From Acridotheres tristis (lineage: Eukaryota; Chordata; Aves; Passeriformes; Sturnidae): a DNA stretch of 64,000 nucleotides. The translations under genes and the position numbers were made by a program. Below the pieces are notes generated by a model, which made no database searches, was not told the origin of the DNA, and worked only from the letters and a program-made list of their open reading frames with translations. The DNA is taken from contig CM072891.1 in the NCBI GenBank assembly GCA_037013685.1, positions 12,872,501 to 12,936,500 on the forward strand. Reading direction: 5' to 3'. Within the stretch, counting starts at the first letter, position 1; the number at the start of each line of letters is the position of its first letter. Below are positions 12,601 through 27,160 of this stretch, one piece after another.

Positions 12601-15404
12601 TTCTGGGATATCTGAATAGCAAACATAAAGAATTCTTAGAATTTAAAACATACAGTATTCCCTGAACTTTGCAAACAAGTTTTACTATTATCTAAGTGTA
12701 CTTTTTTTTTTTTTTCCCTTTGACTGACTTGAAATGTTATGCTTTATGATTATGTATATTTTAAATGAAGCCTCTGGGTTTTGATGTTTTGGCAATCTAA
12801 TTCTTTTCTTCTATATAACGTGGTTAGAAAATGGGTCAGGCACTATTGTGCTGAGAATACAGCGTTGGTATTCCATGGGCTTTTCCCCTCCAATAAGTTT
12901 GTTTAGTAAATAGTTAATTTGTTTGACATCAGTTGCAGAAATGCATGTAAATTAAAAAAGGAAAAATGAATAGTTTTCCTCCAAATTGATGATTGGGTAT
13001 TATTCTGAAAAGATTAGAAATAATGCAGACCAGTTTTCGGAAAATGAAAATGTGTGAAATTACATAAGTAAAATGGGGTTCTGTTTTGTTTCTGAGAATT
13101 CTCCTGTATTGATTGCAGCTGACACTTTGGATGTGTATGGATGCTCCTGTGATCTGAGTTAGGGGTGCAAAGCAGGAACAGTAAGTCCTTTGAATGCAGA
13201 GGGATTTAATTATACCAGCAGCAGCACGTGACACCCTGTGAGCACTTTTATTTATTACACTGTTCTGCAAAGTGCAGTCTGCCTGTGTTTTAAGTAGTTC
13301 GTGTACAGATGAAATAGTGAGGTTCCTAAATTAAAACATGAACACAAAGTGTTCACATGCACGGATTTCATTAGGATATAAAAATCACATGCAATTACAA
13401 AATTTCTTTGATGTTGTTTTCCTAGTAGACTTCTTTTTGGAGCCTTTAACTGTGTTTGTCCTAATAATGCTCTGTTAGTTTGTAGAAGAACATAGTCATT
13501 ACTGCATTTATAAAACTTATTATTGGGTTTTAAAATTAATTTGTTGTGAGGGATGTTCTGATTAGAACAGAGTTGCAGACAGAACGTAATAGGTTTGTTT
13601 CCTCTAAGCTCCAATACTGATTGTTTTATAAACTACAGGTAAAAAGTTTTGTTTCACATTTTAGTTTACCATCCACGCATCTTACCTAACATTTCTTTTG
13701 TAGAAATGCTTGTGTTATCTCATCTTTCTCTGTTTTCACATAACTGGTCGCACATTGTGACTTCTTTCTTTCTATGGTTTACTGCTGCTTTTCATAAAAA
13801 CAAGAGCGTGAGAGAAAGCAGTCTTAGAAGTGAAATTTATTATCTCTATTATATATTTCATCTGTATTAACATTGATGTAGTAAGGTTTAGTTTTGAAAA
13901 AGTTTTCTCTAAATTCTCCAGCAGCATGGGTTTGTTGCATATTTGCAGAATTCAACTCTTGCTGCCTACTTCCAAATGCAGACACATGCACTATACTATT
14001 ACAACTATACTATTCAACTCCCAAATTGAAATTCTTGCAGTAAAAATATTCTTAACTCTGGCACTTCAGAAATTCAAGTTTATTGTATTAGGTATCTTGA
14101 AGACTTTTAACAGTATCAAAGCTTTATCAGAATGGGCTGAGTTCTGTGGCACTGTTTATTTACTGTATTTTGTTGCAATTTTCTTCACCATTTTCCTTCA
14201 CTTACTAAATAGATTTTCAGCAATGACCATGCCTACATAAGATCCAGTCAGAAAAAGTCAGTTTTAAAATTAATGTGATCTGAAAACTTTTGTCTGAAAA
14301 GACTCCCTGTCCTACCCAAATGTCAGTAGCAGTTATCTGTAGAAGCAAGCAGCCATGACCCTTCTGGCTTACTTTCTGAGTTTCCAGGACTTGGGTGTTC
14401 TAAGGCAGATGCAGTATGGTATCCATGGATGGATTTAAACTCAAACATTTTAATGACAGTGAATTTCACAATCTAGTAGTGCCTTCTGAAAATCCTAATA
14501 TTCTGCATCAACCAGGTCTCCCTAATTCCATGTGAATTTAGTTTATAAAACTTAGTCACCTTCTGAGGCATGACATCCCTCACAAAAACAATGTTCATTA
14601 TTTCCCAGTATCTGGTGTTAATTGATGTTCCTCTTGTTTTTGATCAGTATTGTAGTTTCCTAGCTGCAAGAATTCTGTCATCTTCTGTGTGAATAAAGAT
14701 TTCAATGCAGGCATCAGTTTAAGTTCCTTCTAGTAACTGCCAATGCATTTATTTCATTTAACTTTCCTGCTGTGGTCCTGTATTTAATGAGCTGTAATAA
14801 TCAGTTCAAACATCATTTGCACTTATGGAATCTATGTCAAGTCTCAGTTCCATTGTGCTTTAAAAGTATTTGATATAGCTTTTATGCATGTAAGAATTGG
14901 CTTCTCAAATCTTCTGTAGGCTGTCAAATTAGTATCTTCCAATTAAGCTTCATCACCACCTCTCTGTTTGGTTTATGTGTGTCATAGGGAGCAAAAACTT
15001 AGTCATTAATATTTTATAAAACAGCTTAAATTGTATTCCAAAACTTCTTTTCTGCTGCTTCTGGTGTTGTTACTGGAAGTGATTATGGGCTTGAGGTCAC
15101 CAGCTCCTTCCCAGCATTTTCTGAAAGACCATCTAGTTTTCTTATAAAATTCTGTCTTTATACTCAGCAGTCATTTCACCACAGAGCATTCACTAGTGTT
15201 AAACAGCTTATCTTAGATGGGTGAAATTTTATACCTGACAGTATAACCTGCCTTCTATCCTTTAGAATCCCTGTTAGTCTCCACATAAGAAGGATGTTGG
15301 TGTCATTTACTTATGGGACCATTTCTTTTTTCAAAATTTTCTTGAGGCTCCCTTGACTTGGGAGCCCAGATTGCTGAAAGTATTAAAAAATGTGTACTTC
15401 TGTG

Positions 15405-15520
15405 TAGATGCAGCACTTTGGGACATGGTTTGGTGGTGGACTTGGCAATGCTGGGGTAATGGTTGGACTACATGATCTCAGAGATCTTTTCCAACCTAGA
15501 AACTTTTATGATTGTATGAG
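15405..15520 (+). mobile_element. CR1 LINE 3' end fragment
   Basis: It contains 'gggacatggtttggtggtgg', 'gacttggcaatgctggggta', 'ggttggactacatgatctc' and 'ttttccaacctagaaac', and ends in an 'atgattgtatgag' tail. These are hallmarks of the terminal CR1 sequence in sense orientation. Only the last hundred or so bases are present, as is usual for 5'-truncated CR1 copies. There is no coding capacity. Confidence 0.9.
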
Positions 15521-18500
15521 TCTATTTGTCTGTCTAGAATATTTTGATTTTAGCAAAACCAACTTCAAAACCAGTGTTTCACTTCTTAAGTTCCTCACTT
15601 ACCTCAATGCAGAAAATCATGTGTATAGTGAAGCACGATGGGGTAGCCCCTGCCCTCTAATCTTCTGCTGCCATTTATTATAATCTTCATTTGCAATTTT
15701 CAAGTTGGGTAGCAGACTGATTTTCTTGTTTTCATTGCTGCTTTTCGATTTTGTGAGTAACTTAAGGGCTAGAGATGTAGATCCTTTATGCCCCTCCTTC
15801 CTTGTGGAACTGAACTCTAAACAGCATCCAGACTCTACTTTAAATTTCTAGGAGATTCTGGTCTGAGACTCAATTTGCTAAAGCAGAGTTGCTTGCTTTA
15901 AAAAGAATGCAAAGATTTATAAACCAAAAGCCTAGTATCTGTGTTTGGGCCTTAGCCAGACCCTTGAGTAAAAAAGAGTTTGTGGAGTGTGTGTGACTCT
16001 GGCAGGTAGCTCAGAACCATGGAGAGCTCTTTTAAATTCCAGTATGGGGAATAATGGGCATCCTTGCCTTTTTTCTTGTCATTGTTGCTAAAATTAGCCT
16101 GAGCTATTCAGAAATGAAGGAAGCTGAAGGGCTACAAAAAGCCTACACTGAAAGTAGGAACAAGAACATAGTATCTGTTATAAAAGAGTAGGTGGCAAAA
16201 GCCTAACTTGCAAGTTAAGGAATTGTGAGATACTACTGGAGAACAGTGAAACATAGGAGCTGCTGGCTACGATAATCACATCTTTCTTATAATGTGTTCA
16301 CCACAAAGGAAAATACTGCTTTTCTCACAAATAATGTGTTTATATGCAATTGTTCTATGAAGTAAATAGCTGTGTGGTTGTGTAGGTTTGCTTAGGAAAC
16401 AGTAAGAATAACACGATTTTAGGTTTTTCCTACAAGTGCTTGTCCTGGAGTGACTTCCAAATGGATTCAAATGGTGATTTAAAATCCTGCATTTAGTTAC
16501 TTATTATCAGTCTGAAATACTTGAATGGGATTTCACTAGAATTACCTTTGAGAACATATGGAAATTTAGCTTTTAAGTCATTTGTTGCTGTAAAGTATTA
16601 ATATTGCTTTAAAAATTACAGACTTTATATGGAAAATGAATTTAAAAATCTTATTTTTAGAATGATTAGCTTATAAAATAAAGTATTCCTTGATAAAAAC
16701 CATCAAACTTGCTTTAATTGCTGTAGAAAAAGTTAGATATAGCTGTCACACAGACAGAAAAATCCCATCTTACATATAAAAGAAAATAGCTCACTCATTA
16801 AAGCTGATAGTTTCTAACAGTCACCGTGGTTTGACAGCAAATTTATGCATTAGTGATAGTTATTATAAATAAAAATGGGAATTCTGGTTAACAGTGTAAA
16901 CTTAAAGTATTAAGTTTAAAAGGACATAAAAGGAGCTAAACAAGAAGCTAATACTTTCAAAGGTGTTTTAAACTCAGTGAGTTTTAAACTCACCTGTCAT
17001 TTTTCCTTAACAAAGTGTCACACCAATTTTGAGAGGAAAAGGCATTGACAGCATTATGTGAGGTTTTGACTTGCAACTTCACAGCTGTTTTATTCATAGC
17101 TATGCTATTGTACAAAGTGCTTTGAGTTTTCCACTTCCTTCACTTTTAAATGAAGGCACCTTAGATCTTAGTGGTGCACTTGAGCCATGGTGATGGTGAG
17201 GATCACATGCAGAAAGCAATCAGCTTCTGGTGGCATGGAGCTCTACAAAAGCTGTAAAGCAGTGTAAATTAGACAGCATGAACCTATATGCTAATGCAAG
17301 TAAATTGCTTCTCATACTTGAGTGAGCTCATTAGGTGCCTTTTTTGGTGCTTTTTAGAGTGTAAAATTCTGTATCCCAAGTAAAACAAAACCGGAGTGCC
17401 ATGGGAAATTTTTACAGGCTAAGATTCACATATTTTGGCACAGTTGAATTAAAGTTAAGGGAGATACTTCTTCATCATATGGCAATATTACTGTTTGCAA
17501 TCCCCAGTAAAATTTGTCTAATAAAAGTACTGCATAAAACATGGTTCAGTTCTAACTAGGAAATTGTGATACAAAGCAAGCCTGATTATTTAATTAATGA
17601 TCCTTTTTGACATTCTTTCCCTTATGTGGCCCACTCAAAACTGTATTCTGGCATTTCTGTCAAATCACCCAATCTCCAAGCCTGCCATATATAAGAAGAA
17701 AGTAATTTTAGCTCAGTTCTGTTACTTTTTTTTTTTTTCTCCCTCCAGCATCTGAATACCGTATAGCCTTCACTATGCTTTGATTTTGCAAAACCTCCTG
17801 GTTGCAAATATCACTTCAGTTTTCTTATGGCTGCCAAGTGTCATGCATTTTTGCATAACTATTACAAACTCAGCAGCTCTCTCATCTGCCTGTTTTTCAT
17901 CTTGATTTATAAACATCCAGCTGAGTTGTGAACAGACTGATGTTAAGTTTCCTGGTTATTAGATTTTTGCATGTTGCTTTGATGCCAGCCAAAAGAGAAA
18001 AGATCTTACCTCTGATCTTGCTTCTGATGTTTGAAGCCATTAAGGAATGGCACGGGGAAGCAAGTGGAAAAGAAAAGAAAGTTTAGTGGGGTGCTTCAGC
18101 AGGAACAAGAATGGAAAATTCAAATATTACCTTAAGGTTGTCCATTGTTTTTTTTCCCTCCCTCTCTGTTCCTTTCCCAAGGTATCCAGATTATTCTACT
18201 GACAGGGAGCTGCACTTTCCCCAAAAAGAGGCAGATGCACTTTGGTTCCAGATGAGTCCTGAAACAGGAGGCAAACGTTCTGTTAGGAAAGGGATGCACC
18301 ATTTCTGTTTGTTAACTCTCAAATGACTAATAGGGCAGAAAGCCTATTCTGCTCAGCTTCTTGATTCAACTACTGTATATTTTTGAGAGCATTTTTGGTG
18401 CTTCAATTGAAAGGGAATGAGCAATTGGGAATCTGTTACTTAATGAAATAATCTGTTTCAGTGGCTGTTTCCTGTATCTGTTTTGCACTTACATGTTTAG

Positions 18501-21149
18501 GAACTACTTTCTCCTACCTCAGAGCCAAATTTATCCAGGTGGAACTCCTAATCCCCAGATTTTGTTATGTATTTATTTACGAGTGTAAGAAACAATTCAG
18601 TGTCACAAATTCTTTCTTTTTATAACACATAAGTTATGTCCTTCTAACTTCCATAGTCTGTTCTTTTATTTCATTGCTTCCAAAGATTCTCTTCCTGGTT
18701 TTTTTTGGAATGAGGCTTTTGCAAGGATTATCAGTAGATTATTAATTTGCTACTGTGGAGGAAGATCATGCTTGATGTTAGAGATTTGAATTTTTATTAT
18801 TCATCGACTGTGTTTATATTAGACTAGGGTTGTATGGAGTCAATACAGTAAGTAAACAAGAAAAAAATAAACCTTTACTATCATGTGATTGTTCTGTTCA
18901 TTTTCTGAGGTAATTTTTATTTTACAAAGGCATTTCATTAGTTCAGATTAAATGAAGGTAACTGTGTTTCTGGTTAATGTATTATCTTAGTAGTTAAAAA
19001 GGAACGTAGAAGTGAAGGCTGCTTTATCCATTGCTTATTAAAATGAGTCCATATATATAATTGCCTTGGAGGAGTGCATTATTTCTGCAATTGACTCTTT
19101 TGTCTTTCTAAAAGAAGTATCACCAATAAGTTTTTGTCTGTTTGACAGAAAATCTTGTATATATTTGACAAGTATGCTGCTCTTTTTCTTTCAAGCTACA
19201 ATTCCCTCTTTTGTTGAAAATAACACCAATTTTAAAAAAAGGAGAAATTACTGTATCTTTTTTGAAGCTTTCAAATGTAATATGTTAGAAGAATTATGAG
19301 CACTTATAGTTTTAACTGTATCTAATATGGAGTGCTTTTTATTTTCAAACTTTGTTACTGTTGATGTACTGTTGATTCTTTTGTCTAGTTTAGAAAAGTA
19401 ATTACTCCTGATTAGATTTTTAACTCCTGATGAACACTTTCAAGGACAATGTTCTATGTATAGCTTCAGCTTAAAGGCCCCCAAGTGTTGTGGATATGGA
19501 CTTCTCTGAGCCACTGCTGTTGTGATAACTGAACTTTTAGGTTTTCATGCAGCATAAATTTGATACTACAAGTACCTAAATTGGTGTTTTGATTGTTTTT
19601 TATCTCTGACCAGAAGCTATGCAGTTGAAGTAGGACCAGTATTTAACTCCATTGTGGTTTTTGTTATTGTGTGTGTGTGTGTGCTTTGGGGTTTTTTCAT
19701 TCCAGTAGAAATAAATTTAGTAACTAGAGGGGCATAGGATCGTGAGTTGGCCATAATTTTTATGTGGTTCACCTTAGCAATTCTCCTTGTAATTAGCTCC
19801 TCAAAGGAAACAAAATTTTTCTTAATTGAAAATGTGCCAAGTTTTATTATAAAAATGGTTAGGATAATTAACACTTTAAGTATTGCAAACTCAGTGAATA
19901 GGGACAAAAGAAGGAAAGGGAAAAACATTTTTCCAAGGTTTTCTCTGCCCACATCGTCATTGTGAGTGTACTGTTGTTTCTACTTGCTCACAGTGAGTTC
20001 AGTGCCTTTAAGCCTTGAACTACATGAAGAAAGCTTATGTTTCTTTGGAAGATACCAGGAATTTCCTTAAAATTTTGGAAGTTGTATTCTTTTGCTATGG
20101 AATACTTTTAAAGAGCTGTTCAACTTATTTGTATTTTGTTTTCTCCAAATCTCCAGATCTGTGATTTCTCCAGTATTATTCTAGTGACTTTTACAATTTT
20201 GATTGAAAGAAAATTCTTTCAAAGGTTTCCTTAATATAATAATAATTTTTATAAACGATAAAAATACTTACATGATAAAAGACGTGAAAGAATATACGAA
20301 TACTCTTCTATCAATTTTATTAAATTTAAGGTGAAATATTCTATCTTGGATTTTATTTTTAATTTTTTTCCATTTCAAAGCATTGCCTGGTATTTTGAAC
20401 AGGGAGTAACGCTTAGAGATGGGGAAACAATTATTTGACAAAACTGCTAAATGGCTGAACTGCTTTAATTGATTATGCAGATTTATATCTTTCATTCAAC
20501 ATGTATAACATCTTTCAACTGCAAATTTGATGGTATCTGTAAATATTAATGAATCAACTTCAAACATAATTTTGAAGTTGGCAAATATTAACAAGGGAAA
20601 TTGGAGCCTGGTGAGACTGACTTGTAAAATTTACTCATTAAATCAATACAGAGCCTAAAACATTCTTTGATTTAATTCTTTGGTTGCTAGATCACATTGT
20701 ATCTGATCTAGATATAATGAAAGATGGTAGTCAGAATATTCTGATTGAGTGATTGATCTTCATGGATAATCCATGATTAGCTAAATAACAAGTAGAAAAT
20801 GTGGTATTTTAAAAGAAAACATTAGATTCTTTCTCACTGTTATGATAAAGAGTAAATCAAAAGGAAGTTGTTCTTACAGAATGTGAAATTAAAGGGACTT
20901 TATTTTTTCTTTCAGGTACTAATTTCACTGACTGCTGGAATAGTGGGATTACATGTTAACCTCCAGCCTCCATGATGCAGTTGTGTTTGCTTCCTGCTGT
21001 CACGGAGAGGGTAAGCCATTCTTCACATGTGTCACAAAATTAGGATTTTTTCAAATGTACTGCTGTTTATGTGACCAACAAAATACACTGTATGTTTGCA
21101 TGTTATACCTTTTAGAATATATTTTACATAGCAAAAGCTGTAAAAGTTC
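15521..21149. other. AT-rich non-coding DNA
   Basis: No coding exon recognised. It holds a 12-base direct repeat with inverted symmetry at 16965-16992, a pyrimidine run near 17730, and a short (TG)n tract near 19665-19684. Long open frames here come from T-rich composition. Confidence 0.6.
16965..16992. repeat. Direct repeat with near-palindrome
   Basis: GTTTTAAACTCA occurs twice, separated by GTGA. The second copy together with the spacer makes GTGAGTTT-T-AAACTCAC, an inverted repeat with 8-base arms and a single central base. Confidence 0.75.
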
Positions 21150-21300
21150 TTTTATTTCATGGAATCTCATCATAGCTGGCTTTGGAAAGTTTCTTTGGGG
21201 ATCTTCTAGTCCAACACTAGTGATCAAAGTAGGGTTGATTGGAGTGCATTGCTTGGATCTTTGCCCAGCCTCCAGGGATGGAGGTCCACTGATGCTTTTT
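21150..21300 (-). mobile_element. Diverged CR1 LINE fragment, antisense
   Basis: The plus strand reads 'ggaatctcatcatagctggc', 'gggatcttctagtccaacac' and 'cagcctccagggatggagg'. This is the order expected for the reverse complement of the CR1 3' region, though well diverged. The edges are approximate. Confidence 0.7.
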
Positions 21301-24300
21301 GCTGCACTTTCACCAGTGTGATGTTCTAAATACAAGGAATTTAATCCAGTGTAGCATGCTGTATAAAATAAGCTATCATGGGAACTTTTAATAATGAAGT
21401 GTTTTTTTGATCATGAAAAGTAAATAACTAGCAATTGTCTTGCAGTTTCATTTTTCTAGATATTTTGAATCAATGTTTTCTACTCTCTTCTTCAAAAATT
21501 TTGCCTCAAATGTTTGCATTTATTATAACCACTTTTTTTTTTGAAGAATTGTTTTCGTTAATATCTGATTGATTGATGTGAAACTTCCTAAGTATGTGTT
21601 TTTTTTGTTTTTTTTTTTTTAATTGGTTTTGGCTTCATTTTTGTTTCGTTTTTGTTTTTTTTTTTTTTAATATTTATTTGGATATTTAGACTTGGGGAGG
21701 ATAAAAATCCAGAAATTATCTGGGTAATTTGTACCATTTTGAACAGCAAGAAGATGATGTAAAGGAATATAGTAAAATGGAAAGTAATATTAGAAATTAT
21801 TTTGGGTTGAAAGAACTGAGACCTTGTTCAGTGCTTCAGAGATTATTATTCTTGATAACAGCTCAGGTATTTGTGGTAGTTAGGGATCACTGATGGAGGA
21901 GGAGGAGGCTTATAGGAAATAATTGCATACATTCTTTAAGTACTTTCCTACATGATTGAACTGAGACTTGTGAGGGAAATTGCACTTATTATTCTCTCAG
22001 CTTCAGATTTCTGCTACACACAACCATAAGGACTTGAAAAAAGCAGTAGCCACCTTGGTTTGGTGATTTCTGTCATGTTTTCACTGATCATCAGTCATTT
22101 TGGGGAATTTATTGATGCTACTTTGGTTGCAAATGCTGCAACTCTTGAGCTGTTGATCATGTCTCAGTTTGTATTCTACCTGTGCTCATCCTGTTGATTT
22201 ATTTTGGTTGCATCAGTAAATATTGACTTCCTAAACCAAAAATAAATTTGGCACAAGATTACTAATTGGTCATTTTGAATATTTGTCTATTTTATTCCTC
22301 TGCCTTCCATTCTGAAGGTCTTTTAATTTCAAATTTTTGCAAAGTTGTTTTCAGGTATAAAATGCTATGCAGTTAAATTGAAAATGTGTCTATGCTGCTC
22401 AGCTGAGCATTTTACATCAAATAGATGCTGTAAGCTCCAAAATAATACCAGAATCTTCCCCTACATTTCCCTGCTTTGAATGCTTTGTTTGTATTACAAT
22501 ATTTATTCTGCTAGAGCTTCCAAATGAATCTTCAGATGACTCTTCTCAAGTTGATCTTGTTTTTAGATTCAAGGCTTTAATTCCTCATGTCCTATTTACC
22601 TTCTTCATAATCTCTGTAAGTCTGAAAAATCATCAACCTTCTACACTCAGTGACAGAACCTCTTCAGTGTAATTTCAGGAGGGATAAATCATACTGTGTC
22701 TTTCTCCAAAACTTGTTCTGGTTGCTTAAGGTTTTGTTTTCTATCCAAATGTGTGGGCCTGTAGCTTTCACACAGTTAAGGAAGTCCCTCAGTACCATCT
22801 CTTCCTTCTCAAATGTTTAATTTGAGAATAATCTGCAGACTGTATTTACTCATGTGCAGTTATAAGGGACTGTATGAAGAGAATATCACCCAAATTGCTC
22901 AGAGTTCTCTGGTTGAAGAAGACAATAGATATAATTTGTATGTTAATAAAGGTAATTAAAAAGTTATAGATGAATGAAATGCTTTCCAAATTGTTTCCAG
23001 TTACGATTCCAAAATGTTGGCAACTAAATGGGAAACGGTCTCTTGGGATTGATATATGTGAATGCTAAAATTAGAAATAATTACCAGGCCTGGCTTGATC
23101 AGAGCAGTGTGCAAAGCTTGGGGACAAATTTCAAAGAAATGATGGTTAACAAAATAGAGGTAGATAAAAATGGGAAATTAGATAAATGTAACATAGATTT
23201 GTTATCAAAGATTTTTTGATCTGTATTATTCTGAGTTTACTTAGTAACTGTTTCAATGAGATCAATTTCCTAATGAAACATAGTTGGGGAGATAATGTGT
23301 CTGTATCCCCTTCAGCATTTCTTGGCACATAGAAAGTTCTATATTGAGTGAGAGAAATTGTGGATGAAAAATAGGATCATTTGTTGGAAAAGGAAGTAGC
23401 TGAAGGGATGAAGTGACAGGGACTTGTGCTGCAAGGGAGAGTATCAGCCTGGAGGGAGGAGAGACCCTATTAGTGCAGTGGATTACATGTGCTACTCATC
23501 TTGGCTGTTTTCAGCAGTGACAATGTCACAAAAATATAGCAGTTTATAATGAAATATAGGTCACAAAATAGAGGAGGGTTCTGATGGGGTCAGAAAATTG
23601 TACAAGAATTTTTCACTTGGGATACTGGAGTGGTAGAATGGGATAAAGTGTAATAACATAAAGTTAAAAGGATGAAAAATAAGCATGTCTGTATAGAAGA
23701 TAGGAGCTTATAAATGTGAAGAGAGAGAGATACAAAAAGGCTTGAATGTATTATATCCTTGTAAAATTGTTGCTGACTGCCAGAGCAGTGCAGCCATGAA
23801 AAGAGAAATCTTTTTGTTTGGGGATACATCACTGTAGGCAGGTCCAAGAGAGAAAAGCAAGTAGTTGGTTCATAGGAGACACCAGCAATGCCTTGTGTTA
23901 AATGCAGAATTCTGATTCAATTACTGTGTAAGTCTTCATAAAGAATGCATTGCATACACCGTGAATAATATTTGTAAAGTTTGCTTATTTTTATCAAACA
24001 CTACAGAAGGATTTACTTGTTACTTTTGTCCTTTGATCCTTAGTTTTATTTTAATATCCTAAAAGGATTATTTCCTTAGGCTCTAATCCTTTGTCAGAGG
24101 CTGTGCCATCACATTATTCTTAAAAAGGAACTGGAATCAGAAAGTTGGTTTTAATTTTCATTTTTATGAGAGCACAACAGGCTAACATCTCTTAGAGTAG
24201 AATGCTTTCCTAAGAAGGTAATTTTTGTTAGTGAGATCTTAAAAATACTAATTTAAGTTTACTTTTAAGGGAAGCTAATAATGTTGTGAGAGTTCAATCT

Positions 24301-26990
24301 AGAGTTGTATGTCTGGTGTAACATGCTTTTTGAGTGTTTCACATTTACTGGTAAGTCATTGTGAGAGCTCTTAGAGTAGAATGAATTTTATGTTTCTTAC
24401 ATTGTACAATTTTAGGTGATGTACATGCTTTAAATATAGTGCTGTATGTGTTAGCTATAGTGATGTGTGTGCTTTATTTCCTGAGTAATTTTCCTTTTCA
24501 GCTTACATAAGGTACACTTTTTTTGGCTGAATCTAGGCCAGTAGGTGGTTGAGCCAAAAGTAGATTTGCTTAGTTTGCTTTGAATTTAATCTAAAATAAC
24601 TTGAAACTATACATTGCCAAGAAAAATCATAATGCTATTCTGGGGCCATAATTCTGTAGGAAGAAAAAAATACACAAGGAGAAAATACACATTGCATCAT
24701 TGAATTTACTGTTGAAAGCATGTTTGAAATAGTACATTAAAAAGAACCTTATTTAAGTCATAGACAATGTCCTTCAATTTAAAATTATGTAGTATTGGGC
24801 TATTCAATTTTCTAATTCTTAAGTACCTTTTAAAGCTTTAAAATAACTTAAAGGCTCTGTGGGAGCAAGATGAAGAAAGGTAGTACTTTTTAAAAATTTT
24901 GATTAGTAATTTTTGCTATTGCAAAAGAACTTTGATATGGATTCACATTATTTCTCATTAAGATATTGGTGCTATGCTTCAGTCTCTTTTTTAACTTATC
25001 ATTTTAATCAAGTCTTTAGTGTTTCATTTAGTCATCTTCACTTAGTCATTCAGTGCATTTCATTGCATTGAAGCAATGTTATTTTTTAACTGAGTTTTCC
25101 CTCTAAATTTGGCAACAAAACTTTCTCACATTCTTACTATCAACTGTGGCTTACATGTGTAGTATACAAAATTTGATTTCCCAATTAAGACTTGAAGCAG
25201 ACCCTTATTTTTAGGTAAGTATTTTGTCTCCTCTTCATGGACTCTAAATAAAGTTTGTGACACTAACCACATTTTCTGTGCTATGCACTTACAATAAATA
25301 AATTTTAACTTGAGTTTCTTTCTCACAGTGTTATTTTTCATTCAACTGATGTGTTGAACATTATGTATTCTCGATGATTTATGGTAGCCACTACATACCA
25401 ACCTATTTTATTTCATTAGATAATGCTGCACATTTTGTAGTGATTTTTTATAATCAACCTACAAGATTAAATTAAACCTGAAAAATAGCTTACTGTATGC
25501 AATACTTTCAACTTAGCAATTGCTTTTAATGTTACTTCATTCTTATTCTACAAAACTTTTTCCTGATGTTGGTTTGATGTCTTTAGTAGCTGAAGTAACA
25601 AATCAATTTGTAAGGAGTGGTAGAGAACGTCTACTTTTAAAAACAAAAAGCATTCATTTTAATCAACATCAATGTGCTGTTTATTTTTCATTACATTGTG
25701 AAAATTTTATCGAGATCTGCAGTCTCTTCATCTTCTCTCTTAGGGAACCAGGAGACCTTTTCATTTTGTATATGGAAGATTTTGCACTGGGAATGCCGTA
25801 CCAAATTGCTTTATTCCATGGCAGCTACGAGCTGTGTCTTTCCAAGCATACATTCAGGAATGACTGGGGTTACCCATTTCACTGTGGTGTCTGCAGTCCC
25901 ACACTGATACTGGCATTAGAGCTGGCCTTGATTTACTGATGTGAGCTGCCTCTTGGGCTGAGCTTTGCCTTTCCATCCGTGCCTTGCACCTGTGACTGGG
26001 ATTTCTGTGGTTGGTAGATGGGCTCTTAGAAATGGGAGATGATTTACCTGAGGGATCAGGTTGAAAAACCCTCTTAACTGTCTATAGTGATGCAATTTGT
26101 TAAGAAAATTAGCTTGAAAAATTGCTCTAGAGGTGCTGGGGAGAATAGAGGAATACATTATTTTTTGTTCCATATATCCAGGGTAAGCCTTTTGAAAGAG
26201 ATAAGAGATTTTTTTAAACATTATTTTAGAGACTAGCATTGTAAGAATGTAATCAACCGTTCTCAGGATCCCCTAGAATGGAAACAAGAACTAATCTAAA
26301 ATTGAAGGAAAAAAAATTAGCTAATTGCCAATATACTATGTTTTGATGTGCTTATGCCCTGGAAAATGCAAGGGTATGGGTAAATCTAATGAAATGTAAG
26401 ACAAGAAATCATGGTAAATCTCAGGGGATAACTAACTACTGAATTAAAATTCATGGCTTTCTCTGGTAAAATGAAAGTAACATTCTAAGATAAAGGACCT
26501 TCACTATATAATTATAACATAAATTTATAATAACACTAACGACTGCTATTTAGGTATTTTTCTGCCTCCTGCTTAATAAAATATATTTATTTGTACTGCT
26601 CTGCCCCACCTTTTAGATTTGGTGGACTCTTACTTAAACATTCAGTGTCAGATGATGTTAATAACCGTGCTATGATCCATGGCAGGTTTGAATTGCTGCA
26701 TTTGTGGGCTGCTGCTGTGGTATTTTTTTTCTAACTCAAGGCTCATACTTTCAGTCTTGGCAGTCTTGAACTTAGTTTACAGTATGAAACCTTATAAACA
26801 GCTGTAGAAAATTAAGAAAGTATAAATATTGACATTAAATCTTGACTTTCTGTCAGGCAGATAGCTGTGGCATACGTCTACATATGGAGATCTTTCAGAA
26901 ACCCGAGACAAAAAATTAACCAGTTTTTAAAATGTGATGATTTTTCCTCTAATTTGATTTATCTAAACACCTTGTGTGAACTTTGAATTA
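21301..26990. other. AT-rich non-coding DNA
   Basis: No coding exon recognised. It has a long T-rich low-complexity tract at 21598-21668. The region 25520-25940 is open in one frame for 139 codons but has neither exon-like boundaries nor a recognisable product. Confidence 0.6.
21598..21668. repeat. Poly-T / TTTTG tract
   Basis: Long T runs are interrupted by single G or GG (…gttttttttttttttaattggttttggc…). It is simple low-complexity DNA, one of several such T/G tracts in the window. Confidence 0.85.
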
Positions 26991-27160
26991 ATGAATCACA
27001 GAAGTATAGAATGGTTTGGTTGGAGGGAACCCTAAAGATCATGCAGTTCCAGCTCCCTTGCCATGAGCAGAGATGCCACTCACTGCATCAGGTTGCTCAA
27101 AGTCCCATCCAGCCAGGCTCGAGCTCTCCAGGGATGGGGCATCCAGGGATACTACATGTC
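26991..27160 (-). mobile_element. CR1 LINE 3' end fragment, antisense
   Basis: The plus strand begins 'atcacagaagtatagaatgg', continues 'ggttggagggaaccctaaag' and 'atcatgcagttccagctccc', and ends with 'ctctccagggatggggcatc'. This is the classic reverse complement of a bird CR1 3' end. The copy is 5'-truncated and non-coding. Confidence 0.92.

Larger units (their letters stand above)
276..15404. other. AT-rich non-coding DNA, no gene seen
   Basis: About 15 kb of AT-rich sequence without a recognisable coding exon or CpG island. It holds short simple tracts: an A/C-rich tract at 4074-4099, a T/TTA-rich tract near 6323-6340, an A-run with ACCAACC tail at 9639-9671 and a short TG run near 10423. 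It also has scattered AATAAA-like signals and a few short direct repeats (TTCAGCTAGCAGCT at 7865 and 7889; GATTGTAAAAT-type copies between 12245 and 12355). It is probably FUT8 leader intron or the intergenic space before it. Confidence 0.6.

Noticed and set aside
13830..14240. 136-codon open frame with hydrophobic segments resembling a membrane protein
   Set aside because: Hydrophobic runs are expected from T-rich DNA, and there is no start context, homology or exon boundary.
25520..25939. 139-codon open frame on the plus strand
   Set aside because: F/L/S/I-rich translation of T-rich DNA, no splice context and no recognised motif.
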